Shown: one piece after another, positions 13,643 through 21,751 of the stretch
How the letters are laid out: every line of letters starts with the position of its first letter
Position numbering within the stretch: position 1 is the stretch's first letter
Origin: an uncultured Collinsella sp.
GTDB lineage: Bacteria; Actinomycetota; Coriobacteriia; Coriobacteriales; Coriobacteriaceae
Reading direction: 5' to 3'
Assembly: GCA_958421035.1 (NCBI GenBank)
Contig: CATZKS010000019.1
Location: forward strand, 1 to 22,224
Length of the DNA: 22,224 nucleotides
Notes under the pieces: generated by a model
What the model was told of the DNA's origin: nothing
Database searches by the model: none
What the model saw: only the letters and a program-made list of their open reading frames with translations
Program-made: the position numbers and the translations under genes

Positions 13643-14893
13643 TTAGAGCGCGGGTGGGAGGGTGTCGAGGACGGCGCGGGCGGTGTTGGCGGCGCTGTCG
13701 CGTGAGTCGATGATGTGGTCGGCCCAGGCGCGGTAGCGCGGCATGCGCTGCTCGGCGAGCTTGTCGATGCCATCGCGGGCGGTGATGGGGCGGCCCTTGT
13801 GGGCGAGTTCGTCGAGCTTGCGGTTGAGCATCACAATCTGGCTGTTCTGGTGCAGCAGCGGGTAGTTCTCGTCACGCGTGACCGCGCCGCCGCCGGTGGA
13901 GAGCACCAGGCCGCTGCGCTTGGAGATGTCGGACAGCGCCGCCGTCTCCTGCTTGCGGAAGGCCGCCTCGCCGCGCTCGACGATATAGTCGGCACAGGGC
14001 ATGCCCAGACGCTCCTCGAGGGCGCGGTCCAGATCGATGTGCTCGCGACCCGTGCGCAGGGCAATCTGCTCACCCACGCGGGTTTTGCCCGAGCCCGGCA
14101 TGCCAATCAGGGCGATGTTCTGCTCTTGGCGCGACAGGCGCTCCGTTACGTCCAGGATGCGCTCGCGCGGGGTGACCTGGCCGGTATAGCGCTCGACGGC
14201 CTGTGCCGCCTGGGCCACGAGCATCAGCAGACCGCCGATGCAGGGGATACCGCGGCGCTCGGCCTCGAGCATGAGTCCCGTGCGGGCGGGGTTGTAGACA
14301 ATGTCGATAACGCCTTCGAGCGCATCGAGCCCTTCGAGCGTGCAAGGCGCGTCGGGGCAGTGGGGGAACATGCCGGCAGGCGTGCAGTTGACGAGCAGGG
14401 CGGCGTCGGACTGCTGCGCGAGATTGCCGTAGTTGACCTCGCTCGTGCGACCCACGGGCACAACGATGGCGCCCAGGTCTTCCAGCACCATACTTGCCGT
14501 GGTACCGGCGCCGCCAGTGGCGCCGAGTACGAGGGCCTTCTTGCCGGCAACCTCAACCCCCAGCTCCTCGACCAGGCACTGAAAACCGAAGTAGTCGGTG
14601 TTGTCGCCGCGCAGGCGGCCGTCGGGCAGGCGTGTGATGGTGTTGACGTTGCCCATGCGCTCGGCCAGCGGACTCAGCTCGTCCAGATACTCCATGACGG
14701 CGCGCTTGTAGGGGATGGTCACGTTGGTGCCCTCCCACTCGTCGCCCGTCATAAAGGCCGCGAGGTCCTCGGGCTCGCGCTCAAAACGCGCGTACTCGAG
14801 CCCAGCGAGCTCTTTGTAGATGGTTGGGGTGTAGCTGTGGCCCAGTACGCGGCCCAGTACGCCGTAGGGGCGGGATGCAGCGGTATCGGTCAT
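13643..14893 (-). CDS. aroEK: Fused shikimate 5-dehydrogenase / shikimate kinase (AroE-AroK)
   Basis: This 416-residue protein joins two consecutive shikimate steps: NADPH reduction of dehydroshikimate, then 3-phosphorylation of shikimate. Residues 1 to about 255 are AroE: shikimate-binding GHSYTP (18-23), NVTIPYK with catalytic Lys63, GDNTD with Asp100, NADP-binding GATGGAG (124-130) and GLLMLVAQA (221-229). Residues about 258-416 are AroK: Walker A GMPGSGKT (264-271), HIDLD (285-289), FRKQE with Arg313, the STGGGA loop (332-337), lid-region KGRP (366-369) and RMPRYRAW (383-390). The ATG directly follows the pheA stop codon with no gap, and GGAGG lies inside pheA, so the two are probably translationally coupled. 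Confidence 0.95.
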   Translation of the reverse strand: MTDTAASRPYGVLGRVLGHSYTPTIYKELAGLEYARFEREPEDLAAFMTGDEWEGTNVTIPYKRAVMEYLDELSPLAERMGNVNTITRLPDGRLRGDNTDYFGFQCLVEELGVEVAGKKALVLGATGGAGTTASMVLEDLGAIVVPVGRTSEVNYGNLAQQSDAALLVNCTPAGMFPHCPDAPCTLEGLDALEGVIDIVYNPARTGLMLEAERRGIPCIGGLLMLVAQAAQAVERYTGQVTPRERILDVTERLSRQEQNIALIGMPGSGKTRVGEQIALRTGREHIDLDRALEERLGMPCADYIVERGEAAFRKQETAALSDISKRSGLVLSTGGGAVTRDENYPLLHQNSQIVMLNRKLDELAHKGRPITARDGIDKLAEQRMPRYRAWADHIIDSRDSAANTARAVLDTLPPAL

Positions 14894-16039
14894 CTAGAGC
14901 ACCTCCGTGTAGCTACCAAAGTAGGTGAAGCTCTCGCACACGTCGTCGATAGAATCGAGCAGGTCGTCGAGGGCCTTGCTGCCAAAGGGGCAGTCCAGAT
15001 CAAAGTAGAACATAAACTCAAAGTCGCGGCCGGGGATGGGGCGGCTCTCGAGCTTGATCAGGTTGATGTTGAGTGCGTAGAAGCGCTCGAGCACGCGATA
15101 GAGGGCGCCCGGCTCGTTGGCCGTGGTGATCATGAGCGAGGTGCGATTAGCGCCGGGGTAGACGCGCGGCTCGCGGCTGATGACGACAAAGCGCGTGTAG
15201 TTGTTGTCCGAGTCTTGGATATTGGGCTCCAGCACCTCGAGGCCATACAGCGTGGCACAGCTGCGCGAGGCGATGGCGGCGACGTCGGTGCGCTCGGAGT
15301 TGGCGACCATCTCGGCCGACATGGCCGTGTTTGGGTACTTGGTGGCGTGCAGGTCGTGGGACTCGATAAAGCCGGCACACTGGGCAATGGCTTGGCCGTG
15401 GCTGTAGACCTGGCGCACGTCGGCGAGCTTGGTGCCGGGCTTGACGAGCAGGTTGTGGTCGATCTTGAGTCGCAGCGAACGCACGATGTGGAAATCGAAC
15501 TGGGCGAGCAGGTCGTAGACGGCGTTGACCGATCCGGCGGTGGAGTTCTCGATGGGCAGCACGCCAAACTCGCAGAAGCCGTCGCGCACAGCGCGCATGA
15601 CGCCTTCGAAGGTCTCGAAAAACGCGATGTCGGGCACGTCGAAGAGTTTGCACGCGGCGATCTGGCTATAGGCACCTTCCACGCCCTGGCAGGCGACGGT
15701 GGCCGTTTGAGGGAAGGGCGTGTCGGAGGCTGCAGCCGTGGCGTGTGCCTTTTGCGAGACGGTGATGCCCTTGAGCTCGTTGATGTAGCGCTGCTGCTCG
15801 GCCTTGCTCATGCTCATGAGGAGGCGGAACAGGGCGATGGTCTGTGCCTCGTAGCGCTCGGGCGCGCGGCTGGCGAGGTTGTTGAGCTTGGAGCGCTCGC
15901 GGGCGGGGTCGAAGACGGCCTTGCCCATCTCGATTTTTGACTTGGCGACTTCGGTGGCAATGTCCATGCGCTCGACAAAGCTGTTGAGGAGCGTGGTGTC
16001 GATGCCATCGATGGCCTGGCGAATATCGGCAAGGTCCAT
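14894..16039 (-). CDS. pheA: Chorismate mutase / prephenate dehydratase (P-protein)
   Basis: This bifunctional enzyme turns chorismate into prephenate and then phenylpyruvate, the keto acid of phenylalanine. The start at 16039 (MDLADIRQAIDGID) has AAAGGGG five bases upstream and gives 381 residues; the open frame extends further upstream into aroC without a comparable site. Residues 1 to about 90 are an AroQ-class chorismate mutase, about 112-290 the prephenate dehydratase domain (GVEGAYSQ 119-126, LPIENSTAGSV 161-171, NYTRF 280-284 with the catalytic Thr-Arg-Phe) and about 298-378 an ACT domain with EPGAL (309-313) and ESRP (331-334). The last two motifs are known phenylalanine-binding elements, so feedback inhibition by Phe is expected. 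Confidence 0.95.
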   Translation of the reverse strand: MDLADIRQAIDGIDTTLLNSFVERMDIATEVAKSKIEMGKAVFDPARERSKLNNLASRAPERYEAQTIALFRLLMSMSKAEQQRYINELKGITVSQKAHATAAASDTPFPQTATVACQGVEGAYSQIAACKLFDVPDIAFFETFEGVMRAVRDGFCEFGVLPIENSTAGSVNAVYDLLAQFDFHIVRSLRLKIDHNLLVKPGTKLADVRQVYSHGQAIAQCAGFIESHDLHATKYPNTAMSAEMVANSERTDVAAIASRSCATLYGLEVLEPNIQDSDNNYTRFVVISREPRVYPGANRTSLMITTANEPGALYRVLERFYALNINLIKLESRPIPGRDFEFMFYFDLDCPFGSKALDDLLDSIDDVCESFTYFGSYTEVL

Positions 16040-16092
16040 GGAGGCCCCTTTCACGTAACGGCTGAGTTGACAGGCAACCCAGGTGAGTCGGG

Positions 16093-17190
16093 TTAGAGCT
16101 GGGCTGCGTCCTCGAGGAGGGCGTCCCAGATGGCCAGCGCTGCGGCTGCTTCGGCTACGGGGACGGCTCGGGGGACGATGCAGGGATCGTGGCGGCCGTG
16201 GACCGAGAGCTCGGCATTTTCCATGGCGTCCATGTCTACGGTCTGCTGCTCGCGGCCAATAGAGGGCGTCGGCTTTACGGCCATGCGCCACATGACGGGC
16301 GCGCCGGTCGAAATGCCGCCCAGGATGCCGCCGGCGTTATTGGACTCGACCTTGATCTCGCCGGTCTCGGCATCGATGCGATACGGATCGTTGTTCTCGC
16401 TGCCGCGCATGGCGGCTACGGCAAAGCCCATGCCAAACTCCACGCCCTTTACGGCGGGAATCCCGAACGCGATTTGCGCGATGCGGTTCTCGATGCCGTC
16501 GAACATGGGGTCGCCGATGCCCGCGGGAAGCCCGTAAATGCCGCACTCCACGATGCCGCCGATGCTGTCGAGTTCGTCGCGCGCGGCTAGGATCTCCTCG
16601 CGCATGCGGCCGGCTGCGGCGGCGTCAATGCACGGCAGATCGTTCGAAAGGATCGCCTTGCGGTCGGCCTCGCGATAGACCATATCGTCCATGGGCAGGT
16701 CGGAGATACCGCCGATCTGCGCCGCATGCGCCATGACCTGAATGCCGCGGGCCTCGAGTGCCTGCAGCGCGATGCCGCCGGCGATGCACAAGGGGGCCGT
16801 CAGACGGCCGGAGAAGTGTCCGCCGCCGGCGACGTCATGCATGTTGTGGTACTTCACGCGCGCGGGAAAGTCTGCGTGCCCGGGGCGGGGTTTGCGGCGC
16901 AGCTCGGAATAGTCCTTGGAGCGCGTGTTGGTGTTCTCGATAATTGCGGCTATGGGTGCGCCGGTGGTGTGCCCATCGACCACGCCGGCGATAATGTGCG
17001 CCGCGTCGGCCTCGCGGCGTTTGGTTGCGGTCTCGTCGCGACCGGGGGCGCGACGGTCGAGGAAAGCCTGCAGCTTCTCCTGGTCCACGGCGATGCCCGC
17101 CGGGATGCCATCGAGCGAGCAGCCGATAGCGGGGGAGTGCGACTGGCCGAAGATGCTCAGATGCAATACGTTGCCAAAGGTCGAGGACAT
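16093..17190 (-). CDS. aroC: Chorismate synthase
   Basis: AroC makes chorismate from 5-enolpyruvylshikimate 3-phosphate using reduced FMN. The length of 365 residues is normal. Recognisable segments are FGQSHSPAIGCSLDGIPAG (14-32, with conserved His18), KPRPGHADFP, GGGHFSGRLTAP, GMGFAVAAMRGSENND, NNAGGILGGISTGAPV, KPTPSIGREQ and the late signature GRHDPCIVPRAVPV. The first signature usually reads GESHG; here it is GQSHS, and the GGRSS-type segment reads GGHFS. I believe this variant also occurs in some Firmicutes, so it is probably functional. The start is one base after the aroA stop, with GAGGAGG within the aroA end. A 53-base gap leads to pheA. Confidence 0.96.
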   Translation of the reverse strand: MSSTFGNVLHLSIFGQSHSPAIGCSLDGIPAGIAVDQEKLQAFLDRRAPGRDETATKRREADAAHIIAGVVDGHTTGAPIAAIIENTNTRSKDYSELRRKPRPGHADFPARVKYHNMHDVAGGGHFSGRLTAPLCIAGGIALQALEARGIQVMAHAAQIGGISDLPMDDMVYREADRKAILSNDLPCIDAAAAGRMREEILAARDELDSIGGIVECGIYGLPAGIGDPMFDGIENRIAQIAFGIPAVKGVEFGMGFAVAAMRGSENNDPYRIDAETGEIKVESNNAGGILGGISTGAPVMWRMAVKPTPSIGREQQTVDMDAMENAELSVHGRHDPCIVPRAVPVAEAAAALAIWDALLEDAAQL

Positions 17191-17191
17191 G

Positions 17192-18511
17192 CTATTCCTC
17201 CTCGAGCGTGACCTTGCCGCCCAACAGGCGGTAGTGGTCGAAGAAATCGGGATAGGACTTGTTGACGGCCTCGGCGCCGTGGATCACGACCTCGCCGGTG
17301 GCGCGACTTGCGGCGATGGCTGCCATCATGGCGATGCGATGGTCGTTGTGCGAATCGACCTCGCCGCCGGTAAAGGCATCGACACCCTTGATGATGAGGT
17401 CGTCGCCGGCAATGCGCACTTGTGCGCCCAGCGCGGTGAGCTCACGGGTGGTGGTGGCCAGGCGGTCGGATTCCTTGATGCGCAGGCGGGCACAATCGCG
17501 GATGAACGTGCGGCCTTGCGCCAGCGATGCCACGGCCGAGATGACGGGCACCAGGTCTGGAATGTCGTGGGCACTCATCTCAAAGCCAGCGAGCTTGTCG
17601 GACTGCACGGTTGCGGCGTTGGTGGAGCGCACGATGCGGGCGCCAAAGCGCGAAAGCGCGGCAAGCACGTTGCGGTCGCCCTGTGCGGAGCTCAGGGACA
17701 CACCCTCGACGGTGATGGGGTCGGTGCCGATGGCACCGGCACACAGCCAAAAGGCGGCGTTGGACCAGTCGCCCTCGACGGCTACGCTGCCGGGCGTACG
17801 GTACGAGCCGCTGCTCACGCGGAAGTTCGTGACCTCGGGCTGGCCGTCCTTGGCCGGAATGCGCTCGACGTTGACCTCGACGCCAAAGGCCTTCATGGCC
17901 TGGATCGTCAGGTTGATGTAGGGGCGGCTCTCAATGAGGCCGGTCACCTGCACGCAGGAGGGCTGGGCGAGCAACGGGGCTGCCAGCAGCAGGCCCGAAA
18001 TGTACTGCGAGCTCACGTTGCCCGGCAGCACAAAGGTGCCCGGGCGCATGCGGCCGCTCGTCTTGAGCGGAAAACCGCCCAGACCCTGCAGGTCGCAGCC
18101 GGCGGCGATGATTTCGTCCGAGAGCGGGGAGAGCGGGCGGGCGCCCAGACGGCCCTGGCCCACAAACGTGGCCTCTGCTCCCAGTGCGCAGGCGACGGGC
18201 AGCATAAAGCGTAGTGTGGAGCCGCTCTCTCCGCAGTCGAGCGTGCCGCCGGCAAGGGCCTTGAGCAGGCCAAATTCAACGCTTTTCATGGTTGGATGGA
18301 CCTGGAAGCCGTCCTCGACGGTCTCGATGCGAGCGCCCAGGGCCGTGAGACAACGCACCGTAGCCTCGATGTCTGCGCAGGTGGTGTTACAGGTGACGTG
18401 CGTCTCGCCGTTGGCAAGCGCGGCGCAGATGATCAGGCGATGCGCCATCGACTTGGACGCGATGGCGGGAACGGTGCCCTTGAGCGGGGACGGGATGATG
18501 CGGGCTAGCAT
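17192..18511 (-). CDS. aroA: 3-Phosphoshikimate 1-carboxyvinyltransferase (EPSP synthase)
   Basis: This enzyme transfers the enolpyruvyl group of PEP to shikimate 3-phosphate. The 439 residues fit the two-domain fold. The N-terminal ASKSMAHR (18-25, with PEP/shikimate-binding Lys20, Ser21 and Arg25), the PEP-loop CGESGSTLRF (93-102), VSSQY (166-170), DIPDLVPV with the catalytic Asp, RIKESDR and NDHR are all present. The PEP loop reads G-E-S-G-S-T rather than the G-N-A-G-T-A of class I enzymes, so glyphosate sensitivity cannot be assumed either way. Its ATG overlaps the aroB stop by seven bases (18505-18511), and its stop is one base before aroC. Confidence 0.96.
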   Translation of the reverse strand: MLARIIPSPLKGTVPAIASKSMAHRLIICAALANGETHVTCNTTCADIEATVRCLTALGARIETVEDGFQVHPTMKSVEFGLLKALAGGTLDCGESGSTLRFMLPVACALGAEATFVGQGRLGARPLSPLSDEIIAAGCDLQGLGGFPLKTSGRMRPGTFVLPGNVSSQYISGLLLAAPLLAQPSCVQVTGLIESRPYINLTIQAMKAFGVEVNVERIPAKDGQPEVTNFRVSSGSYRTPGSVAVEGDWSNAAFWLCAGAIGTDPITVEGVSLSSAQGDRNVLAALSRFGARIVRSTNAATVQSDKLAGFEMSAHDIPDLVPVISAVASLAQGRTFIRDCARLRIKESDRLATTTRELTALGAQVRIAGDDLIIKGVDAFTGGEVDSHNDHRIAMMAAIAASRATGEVVIHGAEAVNKSYPDFFDHYRLLGGKVTLEEE

Positions 18512-19611
18512 GCGGATGCGTCTCCCTTCTGGCCGAGGCCTTCGGCAATGAGTTCGTGGAAAGTGGAAAGCGGCGTGCGGTCGATGCTGCAGCGGCCAAT
18601 GCCGTGCGGAATCACCAGGTCGATGGTGTCGCCCGTGCGCTTCTTGTCGTGGAGCGCCTCGGCAAAGACGGCATCGGCATCCAGGTCGCAGCGGGTCTTG
18701 AGACCATGGCGGGCGCAGAGCTCCTCAATACGACCGGGCAGTGCAGCATCGCATACGCCGTGCAGGGCCGCGGCGCGCGTGATGATGCCCATTCCGATCG
18801 ACACGCAGTTGCCGTGTCCGAGCTCGAAGTGCTCGCAGGCCTCGACGGCGTGTCCGGCACTGTGTCCAAAGTTGAGGAGCTTGCGTTGGTTGGTTTCTCG
18901 CTCGTCGGCGACGACCACGGCGCGCTTGATGTCGATATTGCGGGCGATGATGAGCGCTACGCGGGCCACATCGCGGTTGAGCAGCTCCAGCGTGAGCGGG
19001 GTCTTCTCCAGCTCGGCGAAAAGCTCCGGGTCAGCGATCACGGCGTGCTTGACGACCTCGCCGCAGCCGTCGGCGAACTGCTCGGGCGTGAGGGTGGCCA
19101 GGCACCCCACGTCGGCGATAACCACGCTCGGCTGCCAAAAGGCGCCGGCCAAGTTCTTGCCGGCAGCCAGGTCGATGGCGGTCTTGCCGCCCACCGACGA
19201 ATCAACCATGGCGAGCAGGCTCGTGGGGATCTGCACAAACTTGCAGCCGCGCATGTAGGTGGCGGCCACAAAGCCCGCCACGTCGCCCACGACACCGCCG
19301 CCGAGTGCCACGATCACGTCAGAGCGCGAAAGCTCGTGCTCGGCTACAAACTCCAAAATGGCAACATAGGTTTCGGCGCGCTTATGGGCCTCGCCGGCCT
19401 CGAAGGTGCAGATGCTCACCTCGTAGCCTGACGCCTCCAGGCTCTGCTTAACGGGCATCTGGTAGAGCGGGCCCACGTTGGTGTCCGTCACGATGACGGC
19501 CTTGGTGCCGCCGGCAGTGGCGCGCACGAGCGGTCCCGCCTGCTCCAGCAAAAACGTGCCAACATGCACCTGGTAGGGGCGTGCAGTGTCGATATCGATG
19601 GTAATCGCCAT
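18505..19611 (-). CDS. aroB: 3-Dehydroquinate synthase
   Basis: AroB cyclises DAHP to 3-dehydroquinate using NAD and a divalent metal. The length of 368 residues is normal. The NAD-binding GGGVVGD (104-110), the signature IPTSLLAMVDSSVGGKT (128-144) and the three expected metal ligands are visible: Glu185 in GCGEVVKH, His250 in NFGHSAGH and His266 in LGHGNCV. The sequence ends DASAC, and its last seven bases are shared with the start of aroA, so coupling of translation is likely. AAAGGA precedes the ATG. It lies 36 bases after tyrA. Confidence 0.97.
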   Translation of the reverse strand: MAITIDIDTARPYQVHVGTFLLEQAGPLVRATAGGTKAVIVTDTNVGPLYQMPVKQSLEASGYEVSICTFEAGEAHKRAETYVAILEFVAEHELSRSDVIVALGGGVVGDVAGFVAATYMRGCKFVQIPTSLLAMVDSSVGGKTAIDLAAGKNLAGAFWQPSVVIADVGCLATLTPEQFADGCGEVVKHAVIADPELFAELEKTPLTLELLNRDVARVALIIARNIDIKRAVVVADERETNQRKLLNFGHSAGHAVEACEHFELGHGNCVSIGMGIITRAAALHGVCDAALPGRIEELCARHGLKTRCDLDADAVFAEALHDKKRTGDTIDLVIPHGIGRCSIDRTPLSTFHELIAEGLGQKGDASAC

Positions 19612-19647
19612 AAGCTTCGGTCCTTTCGACCTGGCGTGATAGGTGGT

Positions 19648-20562
19648 CTAGTGGGAGGCCTCGTCGTCGAGTGCGCGCTTAATGCGGTCGCCCTCGGCAA
19701 GGAGATTCTCCAGATAGCGCTGGTCGCGGTCCTTGAGCGCACGGCTGTAGGCGCCAAGCGACTCGATCAGATGGTCGATCTCGAAGGCGAGCGCATCGGC
19801 GTCGTCGATCATAAGCTCGGACCACATCTGAGGATTGAGGTGCGCCACGCGGGTGAGATCGCGGTAGCTTCCGGCCGAAAAGCCGTGGTGGACCTGGGCG
19901 GTCGGGCTCTTTACGTAGGCGTTGGACACCACGTGCGCAAGCTGGCTCGTGAAGGCGATGACGCGGTCGTGTTCGGCGGCGTTCGTCACGCTGAACTTGC
20001 CAAAGCCCAAGGGGCGCACCATCTCGCGCACCTGGCCCAAGAGCTCCAGCTTAAGGGCATCGTCTACCGCGGGCGGAACGAGCACCAGGGGAGCGCCCTG
20101 GAACAGATCGGCGCGGGAGTGCGCATAGCCCGAGTACTGCGTGCCCGCCATGGGGTGCGCGCCCACAAAGTAAAAGCCGTGCTCGCGGGCAAGCTCAAAG
20201 GCGCGCTCGCACACGATGCCCTTGACGCCCACCGTGTCGATCACCACGGGGCCCATGATGGCCTCGGTGTCGGTGGCGTCGGCGAGCGCCTGGGCGTGCG
20301 CCTCGAGCCACTCGATGCATGCCTCGGGATAGCAGGCAAGGACGATGATGTCGCATTCGCCGAGTGTCTTGTCGTTGAGCTCTCCGGCGACAGTGCCCAT
20401 GCTGGCGGCCGTCATGACATCGTCATCGGGGTCCCAGGCCAGCACTCGGACGCCCGCCTGCGCATAGCCGCGGGCAAAACTGCCGCCGATGAGGCCAAGG
20501 CCGACGATGCCGGCGCACTTAGGGCCGCCCTGGTTAACGCGCGCGTTTCTCACCGTACCCAT
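19648..20562 (-). CDS. tyrA: Prephenate dehydrogenase
   Basis: TyrA oxidatively decarboxylates prephenate to 4-hydroxyphenylpyruvate, the keto acid of tyrosine. The 304-residue protein has the Rossmann motif GLGLIGGS (21-28) after a 16-residue polar lead, then the catalytic-site segment GAHPMAGTQYSGY (134-146, with His136), and a helical C-terminal domain that supplies the dimer. It stops without the C-terminal ACT domain seen in many Firmicute TyrA proteins, so direct tyrosine feedback is not obvious here. The ATG is three bases after the aroF stop. Whether NAD or NADP is used, and whether arogenate is accepted, cannot be read from the sequence alone. Confidence 0.93.
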   Translation of the reverse strand: MGTVRNARVNQGGPKCAGIVGLGLIGGSFARGYAQAGVRVLAWDPDDDVMTAASMGTVAGELNDKTLGECDIIVLACYPEACIEWLEAHAQALADATDTEAIMGPVVIDTVGVKGIVCERAFELAREHGFYFVGAHPMAGTQYSGYAHSRADLFQGAPLVLVPPAVDDALKLELLGQVREMVRPLGFGKFSVTNAAEHDRVIAFTSQLAHVVSNAYVKSPTAQVHHGFSAGSYRDLTRVAHLNPQMWSELMIDDADALAFEIDHLIESLGAYSRALKDRDQRYLENLLAEGDRIKRALDDEASH

Positions 20563-20565
20563 GAG

Positions 20566-21588
20566 CTACTCCATGGTCTCTTGGCAGACAACCTCGCGGA
20601 TGGCTCGGATACGGCGCATGGTGTCGTCGAACTGATCGGGGGTGAGGGCCTGGGCGCCGTCGGACCAGGCGCGGCTCGGCTCGTCGTGGACCTCGATCTC
20701 CAGGCCGTTGGCACCGCAGGCGGTCGCGGCGAGCGCCATGGGTTCGACGTAGCGGGTGTAGCCGGTGGCGTGGCTGGGGTCGGCAACGACGGGCAGGTGC
20801 GACAGGTGGTGCAGCACCGGCACGGCGTTAAGGTCGAAGGTGTTACGGGTGCGGGTCTCGAAGGTGCGGATGCCGCGCTCGCACAGGATGACGTTGTCGT
20901 TGCCCTCGCTCATGATGTACTCGGCTGCCATAAGCAGCTCGTCGATCGTGCCGGACATACCGCGCTTGAGCAGAATCGGGGTCTGGGTCTTGCCGACCTC
21001 CTTGAGCAGGGGGAAGTTCTGGGCGTTGCGGGCGCCGATCTGCATGACGTCAATCTTCTTGTCCAAGAAGACCTGCACGTCGCGCGGGTCCATGATTTCG
21101 GTGACGATCGGCATGTCGAGCTCGGCAGACGCCTCGCACAGCAGGTCGAGGCCGGCGGGGCCCATACCCTGGTAGGCGTAGGGGGAGGTGCGGGGCTTGT
21201 AGGCACCGCCGCGCAGCATCGTGGCACCGGCGGCCTTCACGCGGCGTGCGATGCGGATGAGGTTCTCGCCCTCGACGGAGCAGGGGCCGGCGATGACCTG
21301 GAACTGATCGCCGCCGATCTTGACGCCGTGGCCGCAGTCGATGACGGAGTCCTCGGGGTGGAATTTGCGGTTGGCGCGCTTAAAAGGCTCGGAGACGCGC
21401 TGCACGCGCTCGACGACATCCATGGACTCGAGCAGGAACGGGTCGATCTTGGTCGTATCGCCCACCAGGCCGATGATCGTCTCGTTCTCGCCGCGCGAGA
21501 CATCGGTCTTCAGGCCCTTTTTCTCAATCCAGCTGACGATATGGCCGACGGCCTCGTCGCTGGCGCTTTGCTTTAGAATTGCAATCAT
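20566..21588 (-). CDS. aroF: 3-Deoxy-7-phosphoheptulonate (DAHP) synthase, class I-beta with ferredoxin-like regulatory domain
   Basis: This enzyme condenses PEP and erythrose 4-phosphate, the entry step of the pathway. I chose MIAILKQSAS at 21588, with GAGAGG six bases upstream, giving 340 residues; a longer reading from 21636 begins inside a hairpin and adds unrelated residues. Residues 1 to about 65 are a ferredoxin-like domain as in the Thermotoga enzyme, where it mediates Tyr/Phe inhibition. The TIM barrel follows, with AGPCSVE (100-106), RGGAYKPRTSPYAYQG (126-141), LKRGMSGT (207-214), GIRTFE (239-244) and DPSHATG (270-276). Cys103, His273, Glu299 and Asp310 match the metal ligands of that family. 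It is the first gene of the aro operon; its leader holds an attenuator-like hairpin. Confidence 0.96.
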   Translation of the reverse strand: MIAILKQSASDEAVGHIVSWIEKKGLKTDVSRGENETIIGLVGDTTKIDPFLLESMDVVERVQRVSEPFKRANRKFHPEDSVIDCGHGVKIGGDQFQVIAGPCSVEGENLIRIARRVKAAGATMLRGGAYKPRTSPYAYQGMGPAGLDLLCEASAELDMPIVTEIMDPRDVQVFLDKKIDVMQIGARNAQNFPLLKEVGKTQTPILLKRGMSGTIDELLMAAEYIMSEGNDNVILCERGIRTFETRTRNTFDLNAVPVLHHLSHLPVVADPSHATGYTRYVEPMALAATACGANGLEIEVHDEPSRAWSDGAQALTPDQFDDTMRRIRAIREVVCQETME

Positions 21589-21598
21589 GGTGTGCCTC

Positions 21599-21661
21599 TC
21601 ACCTCGATGGATAACCCTTGCAAAAACGGCCCGCATCGCGAGCCGTGTATATATGGTGCAT
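21599..21661 (-). other. Possible 20-residue leader peptide ORF upstream of aroF
   Basis: On the minus strand, the ATG at 21661 opens a 20-codon frame (MHHIYTARDAGRFCKGYPSR, stop TGA at 21601-21599) that runs through the terminator-like hairpin and ends ten bases before the aroF start. It contains two Tyr codons and one Phe codon. There is no ribosome binding site, but the best promoter guess would start transcription at or just before the ATG, so leaderless translation is conceivable. This is a weak candidate and may be chance. Confidence 0.25.
21622..21646 (-). promoter_or_regulatory. Terminator-like hairpin in aroF leader (probable attenuator)
   Basis: In minus-strand RNA, ACGGCUCGC (from 21646) pairs with GCGGGCCGU (to 21626) around the loop GAU, with one G-U pair, and a run of U follows (21625-21622). 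This is a textbook intrinsic terminator, and it reads correctly only on the minus strand. It lies 33 bases upstream of the aroF ATG, and no minus-strand gene lies upstream of it in the window. The segment AACGGCCC on the minus strand at 21709-21702 is an exact 8-base complement of the hairpin's 3' side (GGGCCGUU, 21632-21625) and could form an alternative antiterminator if transcription starts upstream of it. Confidence 0.7.
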
Positions 21662-21669
21662 GAGAGTTT

Positions 21670-21698
21670 ATACTATCTGACTCGCTTTTGCCTTCTAA
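21670..21698 (-). promoter_or_regulatory. Weak candidate promoter for the aro operon
   Basis: On the minus strand TTAGAA (21698-21693) and TAGTAT (21675-21670) are 17 bases apart, each matching four of six consensus positions. Transcription would start near 21663, about 75 bases before aroF and upstream of the terminator-like hairpin. Other starts further upstream, in the AT-rich stretch 21731-21760, are possible. Confidence 0.3.
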
Positions 21699-21751
21699 AG
21701 TGGGCCGTTGCGCCGCGTCTTCCTCGGAATTGCAAAGCTTTTTCTTTTATT

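Noticed and set aside
13579..13773. 65-residue N-terminal extension of AroQ
   Set aside because: It would cross the hairpin and the 3' end of aroEK, is low-complexity, and the ATG at 13578 has a ribosome site and gives the normal family length.
13715..15940. 741-codon plus-strand frame opposite aroEK and pheA (also 19564-21576 and 16916-18214 opposite other aro genes, and 11794-13044 opposite glf)
   Set aside because: All are antisense to proteins with full catalytic motifs and have no recognisable domains or ribosome sites.
16040..16291. 84-residue N-terminal extension of PheA
   Set aside because: It overlaps aroC out of frame, is Arg/Pro/Ser-rich, and the ATG at 16039 begins a normal chorismate mutase domain.
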